This document shows positions 52,016 through 61,688 of a stretch of 64,000 nucleotides of DNA, piece by piece. Where the stretch lies: the NCBI GenBank assembly GCA_021325355.1, contig JAJPHI010000009.1:248001-312000 (forward strand), read 5' to 3'. Below the pieces are notes generated by a model that was not told the origin of the DNA, ran no database searches, and was given only the letters and a program-made list of their open reading frames with translations. Every line of letters begins with the position of its first letter. Positions within the stretch are counted from its first letter, which is position 1. This DNA comes from Pseudomonadota bacterium. Its GTDB lineage: Bacteria; Desulfobacterota; Binatia; Binatales; Binataceae. The translations under genes and the position numbers were made by a program.

Positions 52016-52726
52016 TCAGGCGGCTTCGGCGCCGCTGCGGACGGCGCTGACCGGATCGACACGAATCCCTGGACTCATCGTGGCGCTGACCGCGAGGCTC
52101 CTGACGTAATTGCCCTTGGCGCTCGAAGGCTTGGCGCGAAGGATCGAGGCGAGGAGGGCGTGGGCGTTCTGCGCGAGCTTCTCTTCGCCGAAACTGATCT
52201 TGCCGATTCCGGCATGGACGACGCCGGCCTTGTCGACCCGGTAATCCACCTTGCCGGCCTTGACTTCCTGCACCGCCCGGGCGACGTCGAAGGTCACGGT
52301 GCCCACCCGCGGGTTGGGCATCAGGCCGCGCGGGCCGAGAATTTTGCCGATCCGCCCGACCGCGCCCATGATATCGGGAGTGGCGATCACGCGATCGAAG
52401 TCGAGCCAGTTTTCCTCCTGGATTTTCCGGATAAGGTCCTCGCCGCCGACGAAGTCGGCCCCCGCTTCGCGCGCTTCCCTTTCCTTCTCACCCTTGGCCA
52501 GCACCAGCACCCGCGCGACCTTGCCCGTTCCGTTGGGCATCACCACCGTGCCGCGCACGTTCTGATCGGCCTGGCGCGGATCGACACCCAGGCGGACCGC
52601 GAGCTCGACGGTTTCATCGAATTTGGCCACGCGATTGGCGACCACCAGGCGCAGCGCCTCGTCAAGCGGATAGCGCTTCTGGCGATCGATCTTCTTGAGC
52701 GCCTCTTGGTATTTTTTCCCTGCCAT
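52016..52726 (-). CDS. rplA: 50S ribosomal protein L1
   Basis: [51 protein letters not shown]. Confidence 0.98.
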   Translation of the reverse strand: MAGKKYQEALKKIDRQKRYPLDEALRLVVANRVAKFDETVELAVRLGVDPRQADQNVRGTVVMPNGTGKVARVLVLAKGEKEREAREAGADFVGGEDLIRKIQEENWLDFDRVIATPDIMGAVGRIGKILGPRGLMPNPRVGTVTFDVARAVQEVKAGKVDYRVDKAGVVHAGIGKISFGEEKLAQNAHALLASILRAKPSSAKGNYVRSLAVSATMSPGIRVDPVSAVRSGAEAA

Positions 52727-52736
52727 CGCAAGCGTC

Positions 52737-53162
52737 CTAATCGGTTATCTCGATCCCCATCGAGCGGGCTGTGCCCTCGACGGTGCGCATCGCCGCGGCG
52801 ACATCGGCCGCCGAGAGGTCCTTGGCCTTGGTTTTGGCGATCTCCTCGACCTGTTTGCGCGAAACCTTGCCGACCTTGTTCTTGTTGGGCGTCGGCGAGC
52901 CTTTTTCGAGGCCGGCGGCTTTGAGGAGCAGCACGGAGGCCGGCGGGCTCTTGGTGATGAAGGTAAACGAACGATCGGCGTAGACCGTGACGATCACCGG
53001 AATCGTCAGGCCCTGCATCGCCTGGGTCTGCGCGTTAAAGGCTTTACAGAACTCCATGATGTTAACGCCGCGCTGACCGAGCGCGGGACCGACCGGCGGC
53101 GACGGATTCGCCGCGCCCGCCGGGATCTGCAATTTCACCTGGCCGGTAATTTTCTTTGCCAT
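52737..53162 (-). CDS. rplK: 50S ribosomal protein L11
   Basis: [40 protein letters not shown]. Confidence 0.98.
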   Translation of the reverse strand: MAKKITGQVKLQIPAGAANPSPPVGPALGQRGVNIMEFCKAFNAQTQAMQGLTIPVIVTVYADRSFTFITKSPPASVLLLKAAGLEKGSPTPNKNKVGKVSRKQVEEIAKTKAKDLSAADVAAAMRTVEGTARSMGIEITD

Positions 53163-53231
53163 GTTCCTGCTTGGGACAATCGCTAAAGCCCGTTGCCTGA
53201 GGCTCGGGGCGGGCTCTCGTCGTTCGGTCCT

Positions 53232-53831
53232 TTAAGATTTCTCCACCTGGACGAAATCGAGTTCGACCGGCGTGGCGCGGCCGAAAATCGAGATCAGCAC
53301 CCGCACCTTGCCCTTGTCCGGCTTGACCTCTTCGACTGTGCCGTTGAAATCCTGGAAAGGCCCGTTGATGACTTTGACCGATTCGCCGATTTCGAAGAGA
53401 ACCTTCGGTTTCGGCCGGAGCGCACCCTCCTCCATCTGCTGGCGAATGGCGTTGACTTCGGCGGCGGATACTTCCGGGAGGCTCTCCTCGTGGACCGAAC
53501 TGGTGACCTTGGATTGTCCGACGAAGCCGGTGATTTTCGGCGTCTCGCGAACGACATGCCAGGTCTCGTCGTCGAGCTCCATGTTGACGAAGATATAGCC
53601 GGGGAAGAACTTGCGGCTGGTGACCTTGCGCTGACCGCCTTTGCCGAGTTCCTGCACCCGCTCGACCGGGACGACAATTTCGCCGATTTTATGTTCGAGA
53701 TGGAACTGGCGCGCGCGCTCCTCGAGTGCGGCCTTGGCCTTTTGCTCAAAGCCGGAGTAGGTATGGATCACATACCAGCGCTTTTTATCGGAAGCGCCCG
53801 CGCTCTCGCTGCCTGAAGTGGCGTCCATCAT
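53232..53831 (-). CDS. nusG: Transcription termination/antitermination protein NusG
   Basis: [48 protein letters not shown]. Confidence 0.97.
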   Translation of the reverse strand: MMDATSGSESAGASDKKRWYVIHTYSGFEQKAKAALEERARQFHLEHKIGEIVVPVERVQELGKGGQRKVTSRKFFPGYIFVNMELDDETWHVVRETPKITGFVGQSKVTSSVHEESLPEVSAAEVNAIRQQMEEGALRPKPKVLFEIGESVKVINGPFQDFNGTVEEVKPDKGKVRVLISIFGRATPVELDFVQVEKS

Positions 53832-53872
53832 GGACCTGCTTTAATTTCCCTGTTCAGCCGCTTCGCGCTCAT

Positions 53873-54076
53873 TCAGCCAATCAGCCATCGCACCATGCGC
53901 GTTGCGACCATATCTGCCATTCCCAGCCACAGTGCAAGAACCAGCGTCAGCCCAACCACCACCATCGTCGCCTGAACGGTTTCGCGCGGCGAGGGGAAGT
54001 GGACCTTTGACAATTCCGTCCAGGCTTCCTGGACAAAAGTCGTGCCCTGTTCGAGGTAACTTTTAAGATTAGCCAT
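53873..54076 (-). CDS. secE: Preprotein translocase subunit SecE
   Basis: WTELSKVHFPSPRETVQATMVVVGLTLVLALWLGMADMVA; start chosen at MANLKSYL; upstream of nusG. Confidence 0.93.
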   Translation of the reverse strand: MANLKSYLEQGTTFVQEAWTELSKVHFPSPRETVQATMVVVGLTLVLALWLGMADMVATRMVRWLIG

Positions 54077-54147
54077 TTCCACCTGGTTTGACAAGCCGAC
54101 GCCGGACCGCATCGGGGCGATCATCCGTCATGCGCGAATCTAAGGTT

Positions 54148-54223
54148 GGCGGGCCAGGCAGGATTCGAACCTGCAACCCTCGGATTTGGAGTCCGATGCT
54201 CTGCCAATTAGAGCTACTGACCC
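54148..54223 (-). tRNA. tRNA-Trp (anticodon CCA)
   Basis: GGGTCAG...CTCCAAA loop...GGTTCGAATCC...CTGGCCCG-CCA; 7-bp acceptor stem. Confidence 0.95.
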
Positions 54224-54269
54224 TTGCGCAATCTTCTCGATCCGGTGTCAAGGCCGGCGTTTGATATCT

Positions 54270-54425
54270 TTATGAAACTTTTACTTCCTTATGCGCCGTA
54301 TGGGAGCGACAACTCGGGCAGAACTTCTTGATCGCGAACTTTTCGGTCTGCCGCTTTTTGTTGCGTGTGGTCGTATAATTACGCCGTTTGCATCCGTCGC
54401 ACTGCAAGCCAATCAGGTCCCGCAT
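54270..54425 (-). CDS. rpmG: 50S ribosomal protein L33 (zinc-binding form)
   Basis: Manual translation MRDLIGLQCDGCKRRNYTTTRNKKRQTEKFAIKKFCPSCRSHTAHKEVKVS*; absent from the supplied ORF track. Confidence 0.96.
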   Translation of the reverse strand: MRDLIGLQCDGCKRRNYTTTRNKKRQTEKFAIKKFCPSCRSHTAHKEVKVS

Positions 54426-54475
54426 CAGCTATCTCCTCGACAACGCCGGCGGTCCTCGCCGAGAACGTTAGGCAA

Positions 54476-54548
<73 letters not shown>

Positions 54549-54567
54549 ATCCGCGATGAATCGGACA

Positions 54568-54643
54568 TGGAGCGGGAAACGGGATTCGAACCCGCGACCC
54601 CGAGCTTGGAAGGCTCGCGCTCTACCAACTGAGCTATTCCCGC
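54568..54643 (-). tRNA. tRNA-Gly (anticodon TCC)
   Basis: GCGGGAA...TTCCAAG loop...GGTTCGAATCC...TTCCCGCT-CCA. Confidence 0.95.
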
Positions 54644-54702
54644 CCGTCACCCCCTTCTCAACGTATCAGAAGGACCGGTCACCTCATATTATTCAAGCCG
54701 TT

Positions 54703-54787
54703 TGGTGGAGAGGGGAGGATTCGAACCTCCGAAGGCATCGCCGGCAGATTTACAGTCTGCTCCCTTTGACCGCTCGGGAACCTCTCC
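54703..54787 (-). tRNA. tRNA-Tyr (anticodon GTA), long variable arm
   Basis: GGAGAGG...CTGTAAA loop...GGTTCGAATCC...CCTCTCCA-CCA; class II length. Confidence 0.95.
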
Positions 54788-54826
54788 ACGTGGTTATCCA
54801 ATTCCTGCGAATCTTCGCTACCCGAA

Positions 54827-54899
<73 letters not shown>

Positions 54900-54990
54900 A
54901 CCGAAACGGTTTTAGATACCGACGAATGATCCTCGTGTCAACGATCGACTGTACTCGCGAGACCGCCGTTGCGCCACGCTGGAGTCTCCA

Positions 54991-55890
54991 TCAGCGATTG
55001 CCGTTGACTTCGACGAGCTGCGGGGCGTTGCCGTTAAGCCCGCGATGGCGCGCAATTTCGAACATCGCGATACCGGCGGCGACCGCGACATTGAGCGACC
55101 CGACCCGCCCGGCCATCGGGATGCCGACGACGAAGTCGGCGCTGTTCCTGACGATCTCGCGAATGCCGCGGTCTTCCGAGCCGACGACGATAGCCAGGCG
55201 GCGCGTGACGTCGAGGTCATACAGGGAAGTCTCGCCGTGCGGATCGAGCGCGACGATCCAGTAGCCTTCGGCCTTCAAGGCCTCGATGGTCTGCGCGACG
55301 TTGCCGCATTGCGCGATTTTCAGATGAATCCAGGCCCCCGACGAGGATTTGACCGCGGCCGGGGTGACACCCGCCGTGCGATCGCGCGCGAGCACCAGAC
55401 CAAGTCCGCCGGCGCATTCGGTCGAACGCATGATTGCGCCGAGGTTGCGCGGATCGGTAACGCCGTCGACCACCAGCAGGGGATCGGGTTTCAGTTCGAG
55501 GAGCTGTTCGAGCGGCGTGTAGGCATACTCGCGAATCTCGGCGATTATCCCCTGATGGCGACCTTCCGATCCGGCCATCCGCGCGAGCGCGTCGTCTTCG
55601 GTGCGGATGACGCGGCCGCCGGCCTGACGGACGGCCTCGATTTCGTCGTTGAAACGTTCATAGGCGCCCGCCTTCACGTAGAGCGATTGGATCGCGCGCG
55701 GGGCGACGGTAATCAGTTCGCGCACCGGCTCGACGCCAAAGACGATCTCGCCGCGCGACGGACGTTGCGGTCGGCGCGGCTGACGCGGGTCGCGGCCGCG
55801 CGGCGGCCGCGGTCCCTGCGACCCCGGCATGGACGATGACTCTGGCGCGGGAAAACCCCGGCGTCGCCTGCCCCGATTTCTCATCGACAC
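54991..55890 (-). CDS. rlmB: 23S rRNA (guanosine-2'-O-)-methyltransferase, RlmB/TrmH (SPOUT) family
   Basis: GVEPVRELI; VVDGVTDPRNLGAIMRSTECAGGLGLVLARDRTAGVTPAAVKSSSGAW; VVGSEDRGIREIVRNSADFVVGIPMAGRVGSLNVAVAAGI. Confidence 0.92.
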   Translation of the reverse strand: MSMRNRGRRRRGFPAPESSSMPGSQGPRPPRGRDPRQPRRPQRPSRGEIVFGVEPVRELITVAPRAIQSLYVKAGAYERFNDEIEAVRQAGGRVIRTEDDALARMAGSEGRHQGIIAEIREYAYTPLEQLLELKPDPLLVVDGVTDPRNLGAIMRSTECAGGLGLVLARDRTAGVTPAAVKSSSGAWIHLKIAQCGNVAQTIEALKAEGYWIVALDPHGETSLYDLDVTRRLAIVVGSEDRGIREIVRNSADFVVGIPMAGRVGSLNVAVAAGIAMFEIARHRGLNGNAPQLVEVNGNR

Positions 55891-55946
55891 CCCACTCCAG
55901 CGACGCTAAGCGTCCTTGGTTCGTACAATCAATACAAGCTCAGGAA

Positions 55947-56375
55947 TCAAGCGGGTCGCGGCTCGAGCACCATCTGCGTCTGGGTCACGATCGCGAGCAG
56001 GCGACCATTGGGACCGACGATTCGGGTCTGCCAGACCATCGTGCGCTTCCCGCGATGGATCGGCGTGCACTCGCCGACGACCGTCGTTCCGACCGGTGCC
56101 GGAGCGAGAAAGTTGGTTTTCGATTCGAGCGTTGTCGTGCCTGCGCCGGCCGGCAGATTGAGGACCGTCGCATAGGCGCCGAGCGAATCCGCCAGCGCCA
56201 TCAGCGCCCCACCGTGCAAGACCGCCGGGCTCGTACAGAGATCGTCGCGGACCAGCATCTCGCCGCACACCCGTTGCGGATCGGCGGCGGTCAGGCGGAT
56301 GCCGAGCGTCCGGGCAAACGGTACCTGCTGTCTCTCAAGTTCTTCGAGCGCATTCATCCTGGATTCCGTAATCAA
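55947..56375 (-). CDS. PaaI-family hotdog-fold thioesterase
   Basis: LHGGALMALADSLGAYATVLNLP; ESKTNFLAPAPVGTTVVGECTPIHRGKRTMVWQTRI. Confidence 0.85.
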   Translation of the reverse strand: MITESRMNALEELERQQVPFARTLGIRLTAADPQRVCGEMLVRDDLCTSPAVLHGGALMALADSLGAYATVLNLPAGAGTTTLESKTNFLAPAPVGTTVVGECTPIHRGKRTMVWQTRIVGPNGRLLAIVTQTQMVLEPRPA

Positions 56376-56502
56376 GGGTCCGTGTCTCAGGTGAAACTAG
56401 ACTGATGGATGGGCGCTGACAACCCCATCCGGGGTCGCGGCGCAGGCGGCGCGATCGCGTGCGGCGAATAGCGCGAAGCTCGCCAGATGCCCACGCGTCG
56501 TC

Positions 56503-57381
56503 TCAGCCTGGCGCCAGGGCTTCGATGACGCGCATATCGGGAAGCCGGCCGCCATCGGCGCTGAGCGGTACCAGATAGACATGATCGGCGCCGGCCTCGC
56601 GATGGGCTGCGATACGCGCGCTGAGGACTTCCCGGTCGCCCCACGCGATAACGGTATCGAGCAGCCAATCGCTGCCGCCGCCGCGCATATCGTCGGCGGT
56701 AAAGCCGAGGTCGCGGAAGTGTCGCTGGTAGGGCGGCGCGCTCATGTAGAAGTGCATGAAGGCGCGGAGCGCCGCGCGCGCCTTGTGGGCGTCGCTCTCG
56801 AGCATCACCATCTGCTGGGCGAGCAGCCACTTGCCGGGCAGCGCCTGCCGCATCCGCGCGATCATTGCGGGCGGCGTGAGCGCCGTGATCACCCCGGCAC
56901 TGGCTTCCGCCGCGAGCCGCATCATGCGCGGTCTAAGCCCCGCCAGCACCACGGGCGGCTCCTCTGCCGGCGGCGGCGCCTTGTAGGGCGCGGTCTTCAT
57001 GCGTTCGAGGTAGTCGCGCACGAACTCGACCGGCTTCGCGTAGGGCAGGCCGTTGCGAAGCATGAAGGGCCCGGCGCTGACGCCCAAACCGAGAATAAAG
57101 CGACCATCGAAGAGTTCGGCGAGATTGCGCGCGGCGGCGGCGGTCGCCTGCGGTTCACGCTTCCAGACGTTGGCGATCGCGGTGCCGACGAGGATCCGGT
57201 CGGTGGCCGCGAGCAGCCGAGTCGCCATTACGAAGGGATCGCGGCCGAAGGTCTCGGGCAGCCACAGGACCGAATAACCCAGGCGCTCGACGCGCCGCGC
57301 GAAGTCCACGCTCTCGGTCGCGGTCATGGTATCGACGTAGGCGAGGATGCCGAGTTTGGACAGCTCCATCGTTTGCATCAA
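56503..57381 (-). CDS. LLM-class (probably F420-dependent) oxidoreductase, TIGR03620-like
   Basis: KLGILAYVDTMTATESVDFARRVERLGYSVLWLPETFGRDPFVMATRLLAATDRILVGTAIANVWKREPQATAAAARNLAELFDGRFILGLGVS. Confidence 0.85.
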   Translation of the reverse strand: MMQTMELSKLGILAYVDTMTATESVDFARRVERLGYSVLWLPETFGRDPFVMATRLLAATDRILVGTAIANVWKREPQATAAAARNLAELFDGRFILGLGVSAGPFMLRNGLPYAKPVEFVRDYLERMKTAPYKAPPPAEEPPVVLAGLRPRMMRLAAEASAGVITALTPPAMIARMRQALPGKWLLAQQMVMLESDAHKARAALRAFMHFYMSAPPYQRHFRDLGFTADDMRGGGSDWLLDTVIAWGDREVLSARIAAHREAGADHVYLVPLSADGGRLPDMRVIEALAPG

Positions 57382-57393
57382 TCCCCTGTCGCC

Positions 57394-58173
57394 CTAGCGA
57401 CCTCTGAAGACCGGCGTGCGTTTTTCGTTGAAGGCGCGGATAGCTTCGCGCGTGTCCTCGGTGGCGAGCATCTGGTAGATGGTGCGCACTTCATTCTCGA
57501 TCTGGGTTTCGAGGGTCTCGACGCAACCCTGATGCATCAGGCGCTTGGCTGCGGCAAAGGCCTGGGTGGCGCCCTGCGCCAGCTCCGCGGCCATCGCGTG
57601 GGCGGCGCGCGGCAGTTCGGCGTCGGCAACCACGCGATTCGCGATACCCCAGTCGAGCGCCTCCTGCGCCGTGAGCGTGCGATTGAGATAGGCCAGCTCG
57701 AGCGCGCGGCCGAGGCCGATGCGGCGCGGCAGGAAGTAGGTCGTGGTGCTGTCAGGCGAGAGACCGCGGCGGGTAAAGGCCATGATAAAGCGGGCCGATT
57801 CGGCGGCGATCATCAGGTCGCAGGCGCACGCGAGACCCATCCCGCCGCCCGCCGCCGTGCCGTTGACGACGCTGATTACCGGAAACGGCGCGCGCACGAT
57901 CTTCGAGGCGGCGACATGAATGAAACTCACGCCGGTCTTGAGCTCGTCGGCGGGCGTGAAGATCGCGCGCAGGTCGGCGCCGGCGCAGAAGAAGCGTCCG
58001 TTGCCGGTAAGGATGAGGGCACGGACTTCGCGGTTCTCCTCTGATCGCACCAGTGCATCGACGAGCTCGCGCGACGTATGCTCATCGATCGCGTTGGCCG
58101 CGTCGGGGCGGTTGAAGGTGATGGTCGCGACGTTGTCGCGCAGGTCGTACCTGATAGAGCGGTAATCCGGCAT
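57394..58173 (-). CDS. Enoyl-CoA hydratase/isomerase family protein
   Basis: NVATITFNRPDAANAIDEHTSRELVDAL; ALILTGNGRFFCAGADLRAI; VVNGTAAGGGMGLACACDLMIAAESARF. Confidence 0.93.
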   Translation of the reverse strand: MPDYRSIRYDLRDNVATITFNRPDAANAIDEHTSRELVDALVRSEENREVRALILTGNGRFFCAGADLRAIFTPADELKTGVSFIHVAASKIVRAPFPVISVVNGTAAGGGMGLACACDLMIAAESARFIMAFTRRGLSPDSTTTYFLPRRIGLGRALELAYLNRTLTAQEALDWGIANRVVADAELPRAAHAMAAELAQGATQAFAAAKRLMHQGCVETLETQIENEVRTIYQMLATEDTREAIRAFNEKRTPVFRGR

Positions 58174-58185
58174 CGCGATGTCTCC

Positions 58186-59409
58186 TCAGCGGGGCAAGCT
58201 CCGCAGCACGCCGCTACGTTCGAGTTCGGCGATTTGTGCAGGCGTATAGCCGAGATAGTCGGTGAGAATCCGGCCGTTATGCTCGCCGAGCAGCGGCGCC
58301 TGCAGGTCGAGACGGCGCGGGAAGGAGGAGAAACGCAGCGGGAAGCCCGGGATCTGCATCTCGCCGAGCAGGCGATCGTGCACGGTCTGAACGGTCTCGC
58401 GCTCGACCAGATGCGGATGGCGCATCGCTTTCTCGACACTCAGGACGGGCGCCTGGGGAATCCGCGCGCCGCGCAGCAGCTCGCTGGCAGCCTCGTCGCT
58501 GGGCAGCGTCTGCAGCCATTGTTCGATAATCCTGACGACCTCGTCGCGATTCTTAAGGCGCGCCGGATTATCGACAAAGCGCGGGTCGGCGGCGAGCTCC
58601 GGCCGGCCCATCAGTTCGCAGAGCTTCGCCCAGTGATGGTCGAGCCAGGCGAAGATGAAGAGGTAACCGTCGCGCGCCTTGAACATCCCGGCCGGACAGA
58701 GGATCGCGTAATGGAGCCCCGTGCGAACCGGTTTGGCCGCGCCGGCGCTGGCGCTGAGCGCCTGCACCCAGACATCGTGGTAATGGAAGTAGGCATCGAC
58801 CAGCGAGATATCGAGATACTGCCCTTCGCCGGTGCGCTCGCGATAGAGCAGGGCACAGGCGACGGCGGCGAGTCCGTGCACGCCGGTCGAAACGTCACCG
58901 ATCGCGAGCATCGGCGGGAAATGCGCGCCGCCCTCTTCGCCGCTGAGTGAAGTCACGCCGGCGTAAGCCTGGCCGATAAAATCGTAGCCCGGATCATTGG
59001 CGAGCGGACCGGACTGCCCGAAGGTCGAAACCGAGCACATGACGATTTTCGGATTGAGACCGCGCACGGTCGCGTAGTCGAAGCCCATCCGGGCGATGAC
59101 GCCCGGGGCAAAATTCTCGACCAGGACATCGACCTTGGGAATCAGATCGCGCACGATGCGTTTGCCCTCTTCCGTGCGGACATCGACGCAGAGGCTTTGT
59201 TTGCCGCGGTTTTGCTGAACGAAGTAGCCGCTGCGTTCGTTTTTCATGAAGGGCATCGCGCGCGAGCGATCGCCGTCCGGGGCGATCTCAACCTTGATTA
59301 TTTCGGCGCCCATCTCGGCCATCAGCTTGGTTACCGTGGGTCCGGCGACAAACTGGGTAAAATCGAGAACCTTGTAGCCGTCGAGCACATGGCGCTGTCC
59401 GTTGAGCAT
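58186..59409 (-). CDS. Type III CoA-transferase, CaiB/BaiF family
   Basis: LDGYKVLDFTQFVAGPTVTKLMAEMGAEIIKVEIAPDGDRSR; NRGKQSLCVDVRTEEGKRIVRDLIPKVDVLVENFAPGVIARMG; start trimmed from the ORF track. Confidence 0.93.
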   Translation of the reverse strand: MLNGQRHVLDGYKVLDFTQFVAGPTVTKLMAEMGAEIIKVEIAPDGDRSRAMPFMKNERSGYFVQQNRGKQSLCVDVRTEEGKRIVRDLIPKVDVLVENFAPGVIARMGFDYATVRGLNPKIVMCSVSTFGQSGPLANDPGYDFIGQAYAGVTSLSGEEGGAHFPPMLAIGDVSTGVHGLAAVACALLYRERTGEGQYLDISLVDAYFHYHDVWVQALSASAGAAKPVRTGLHYAILCPAGMFKARDGYLFIFAWLDHHWAKLCELMGRPELAADPRFVDNPARLKNRDEVVRIIEQWLQTLPSDEAASELLRGARIPQAPVLSVEKAMRHPHLVERETVQTVHDRLLGEMQIPGFPLRFSSFPRRLDLQAPLLGEHNGRILTDYLGYTPAQIAELERSGVLRSLPR

Positions 59410-59605
59410 CGCGATTCCTCCGCAGGGTAAGCCGGCCCATTTGTAACGCACCCGGACCGGCTCCTGCCAGCGATCGGCTGCCGCGCATCAGAGGCGAGCG
59501 GCCTCGATGAAGGCCGTCGATCGCCCGTGTAGCCCGCTCGCGCTTGAGCGACGGCCGCGCCTGGGGCGAGCCGTCCGGATCAAGCGATCGCGCGCGCCGC
59601 CGCGT

Positions 59606-60376
59606 TCAGAGGTTCGAGCGCCCCTGCGCGCCGTCCACGGGAAGGCACGCGCCGGTTATCCAACTGGCGCGCGGCGAGGCCAGCATCACCACCGCGTATG
59701 CGACCTCTTCGGGACGGCCCAGTCGTCCGGCGGGAAACTCATGGGCGAGAAAGTCCTTCTCGAACTCCGGATTGGCCTTGAAGATATTCTCCCAGGTGCC
59801 GCCGGGGTAGAGAATCGAGCCTGGGGCGACCGCGTTGACCCGCACACCTTTGCTTGCGAGTTCGCGTGCGAGGCCCTTGGTGAGAGAAATCATCGCCGCC
59901 TTCGAGGCGTTGTAGCTGAGCGGTCCACCGGCCTCGCGGCCGTAGATTGAGCTGATATTGATGATCGCGCCGCCGCCGCGCTTTTCCATCTCGGCCGCGC
60001 ACAATCGCGAGAGCCGAACGGCCGAGAAAAAGTTCAGCTCGAAGGCGTCGTCCCAGGCATGATCGTCGAGCTGAGCCAGAAGACCGACGCGAGCGCCGCC
60101 GGCATTATTAACCAGAATATCGATCGCGCCGAAACGTTTGACCGTATCCGCTACCAGGGACGCCATCGCCGAGCCGTCGGTGACATCGGCCGCCCGCGTC
60201 AGAACGTCGGCGCCGGCGGCGCGCAGCGCGGCGGCCGCCTCTTCGAGCGGGCCGGCGCTGCGTGCGCAGAGGCTCAGCGCGACGCCTTCCTGGGCGAGCG
60301 CCTGCGCCATCGCGCGGCCGAGACCGCGGCTCCCTCCGGTAACGATTGCCACTTTACCCTTAAGATCGAGATCCAT
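59606..60376 (-). CDS. SDR-family NAD(P)-dependent oxidoreductase
   Basis: KGKVAIVTGGSRGLGRAMAQALAQEG; DILVNNAGGA; YNASKAAMISLTKGLARELASKGVRVNAVAPG. Confidence 0.93.
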   Translation of the reverse strand: MDLDLKGKVAIVTGGSRGLGRAMAQALAQEGVALSLCARSAGPLEEAAAALRAAGADVLTRAADVTDGSAMASLVADTVKRFGAIDILVNNAGGARVGLLAQLDDHAWDDAFELNFFSAVRLSRLCAAEMEKRGGGAIINISSIYGREAGGPLSYNASKAAMISLTKGLARELASKGVRVNAVAPGSILYPGGTWENIFKANPEFEKDFLAHEFPAGRLGRPEEVAYAVVMLASPRASWITGACLPVDGAQGRSNL

Positions 60377-60502
60377 CCCGTGCTCCCGTTGCGTTTTGCG
60401 ACACGCACCCTGCACTCACCGTCCGCGCGGTCATTCGGCGGTTGACAGTTCAGACAGGCGGCCCTATCCTCGAACTCTTAAAGTCGGTTGTAAAGGAGGA
60501 GT

Positions 60503-60700
60503 ATGGAAATTCGGGTCGAAGGGTCGCTCGACCAGGCGATGCGCGTGCTTAAGCGCAAACTCGCCAAAGAAGGCGTCTTCAAAGAGATGAAAAAGCGGGC
60601 TTTCTACGAGAAGCCCAGTGTTCGACGCAAGCGCAAACGCACCGAGGCACAACGCCGCCGGCGCAAGGAACAACGGCGCCGTCGCGCTTCAGCAATGTAG
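60503..60700 (+). CDS. rpsU: 30S ribosomal protein S21
   Basis: MEIRVEGSLDQAMRVLKRKLAKEGVFKEMKKRAFYEKPSVRRKRKRTEAQRRRRK; AAGGAGGAG ribosome-binding site. Confidence 0.95.
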   Translation: MEIRVEGSLDQAMRVLKRKLAKEGVFKEMKKRAFYEKPSVRRKRKRTEAQRRRRKEQRRRRASAM

Positions 60701-60763
60701 CATTACGCAAGCTGACGCTTGCCGTTTATCTGGTGTAGGAAAAATCCGATCCGGTTGCGCGTC

Positions 60764-61453
60764 TCAAGTGAGCGGGCGCCAGGCAAACGTCACCAGATCA
60801 CCGCGCACATAACAGTCCAGCTTGAAATGAGGGAGACCGAATGCCGCCCTGAGGCGACGGAACTCCTCGACCAGGCGCCGCAGATGCTGCGCCACTTCCG
60901 CTTCCACGGCCGTATCGGCTGGGCTCCGACTGAGCCGGCGCGCTTCGCTGAGGTTCAACGAAACGCATCCCGGCGCCGTATGGGCCGCCACCGCCTCACG
61001 ACCAAAATCGATGCGCGAGCAGGCCAGACAAAGGGCGACCGGATTGTCGTCCGCAACGGTCGTCGAGACAAAGGCCGACAGGCGGACCGAACAATCCTGC
61101 CAGGACTGCTGCGCGCGACGGGTCGAGTAGCGACGGATGGCCCGTGCCAGTTTGCTCAGGGTCACCTCGTCGGCATGTTCGGCAAGGCTCAGGACAGCGT
61201 CGTCGGAATCCTTCAGAACAGCGCCCAGTTGTTCGGCGATAAATTCACGCAGATTAATCGGGAGGCGGCATTCGAGCTGAACGGATCGGGGTCTGATGGT
61301 CTTCGGCGGGGAGCCGGAGGTGCTTCGAGGATAACTTCGGAGCGTCGCCGACGCGCGAGGGGTCGCAGAGCTCGTGAGTGTCGAGCGCGCTGCCCGCACG
61401 CCCCTTTCAACCACAGGTCCCGTCCGCAATATCTGTCCTCCGGCTGAGGTCAC
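60764..61453 (-). CDS. Hypothetical protein; true start uncertain (S/T/R-rich N-terminus may be non-coding)
   Basis: Helical, protein-like C-terminal two-thirds (LREFIAEQLGAVLKDSDDAVLSLAEHADEVTLSKLARAIRRYS...HFKLDCYVRGDLVTFAWRPLT); no recognised family. Confidence 0.45.
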   Translation of the reverse strand: MTSAGGQILRTGPVVERGVRAARSTLTSSATPRASATLRSYPRSTSGSPPKTIRPRSVQLECRLPINLREFIAEQLGAVLKDSDDAVLSLAEHADEVTLSKLARAIRRYSTRRAQQSWQDCSVRLSAFVSTTVADDNPVALCLACSRIDFGREAVAAHTAPGCVSLNLSEARRLSRSPADTAVEAEVAQHLRRLVEEFRRLRAAFGLPHFKLDCYVRGDLVTFAWRPLT

Positions 61454-61688
61454 CCGTCATGACTTGCGCGACCAGCAGCAGTGCACCGGGAAGTTAGCCG
61501 ATTGTTATCTGGCCGAAGCCAGTACGTTAACAACGTTCCCCACGATCTTCCTCGGCTTTTCCTAGTCCCTATTTAGCGCGCCTGCAAGAGCGCGGCAATC
61601 CCGAAAGCTGTGATCGTGTATTTCGGACCTGCGCAAGCCATTTCAAAATCGTCGGCGTCAATCTCAGCGCCGCCGCGTTAGCTTCAAA

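Noticed and set aside
60707-60722. Short hairpin GCAAGC-TGAC-GCTTGC after rpsU as a terminator
   Set aside because: Only a 6-bp stem and no proper U-run on the plus strand.
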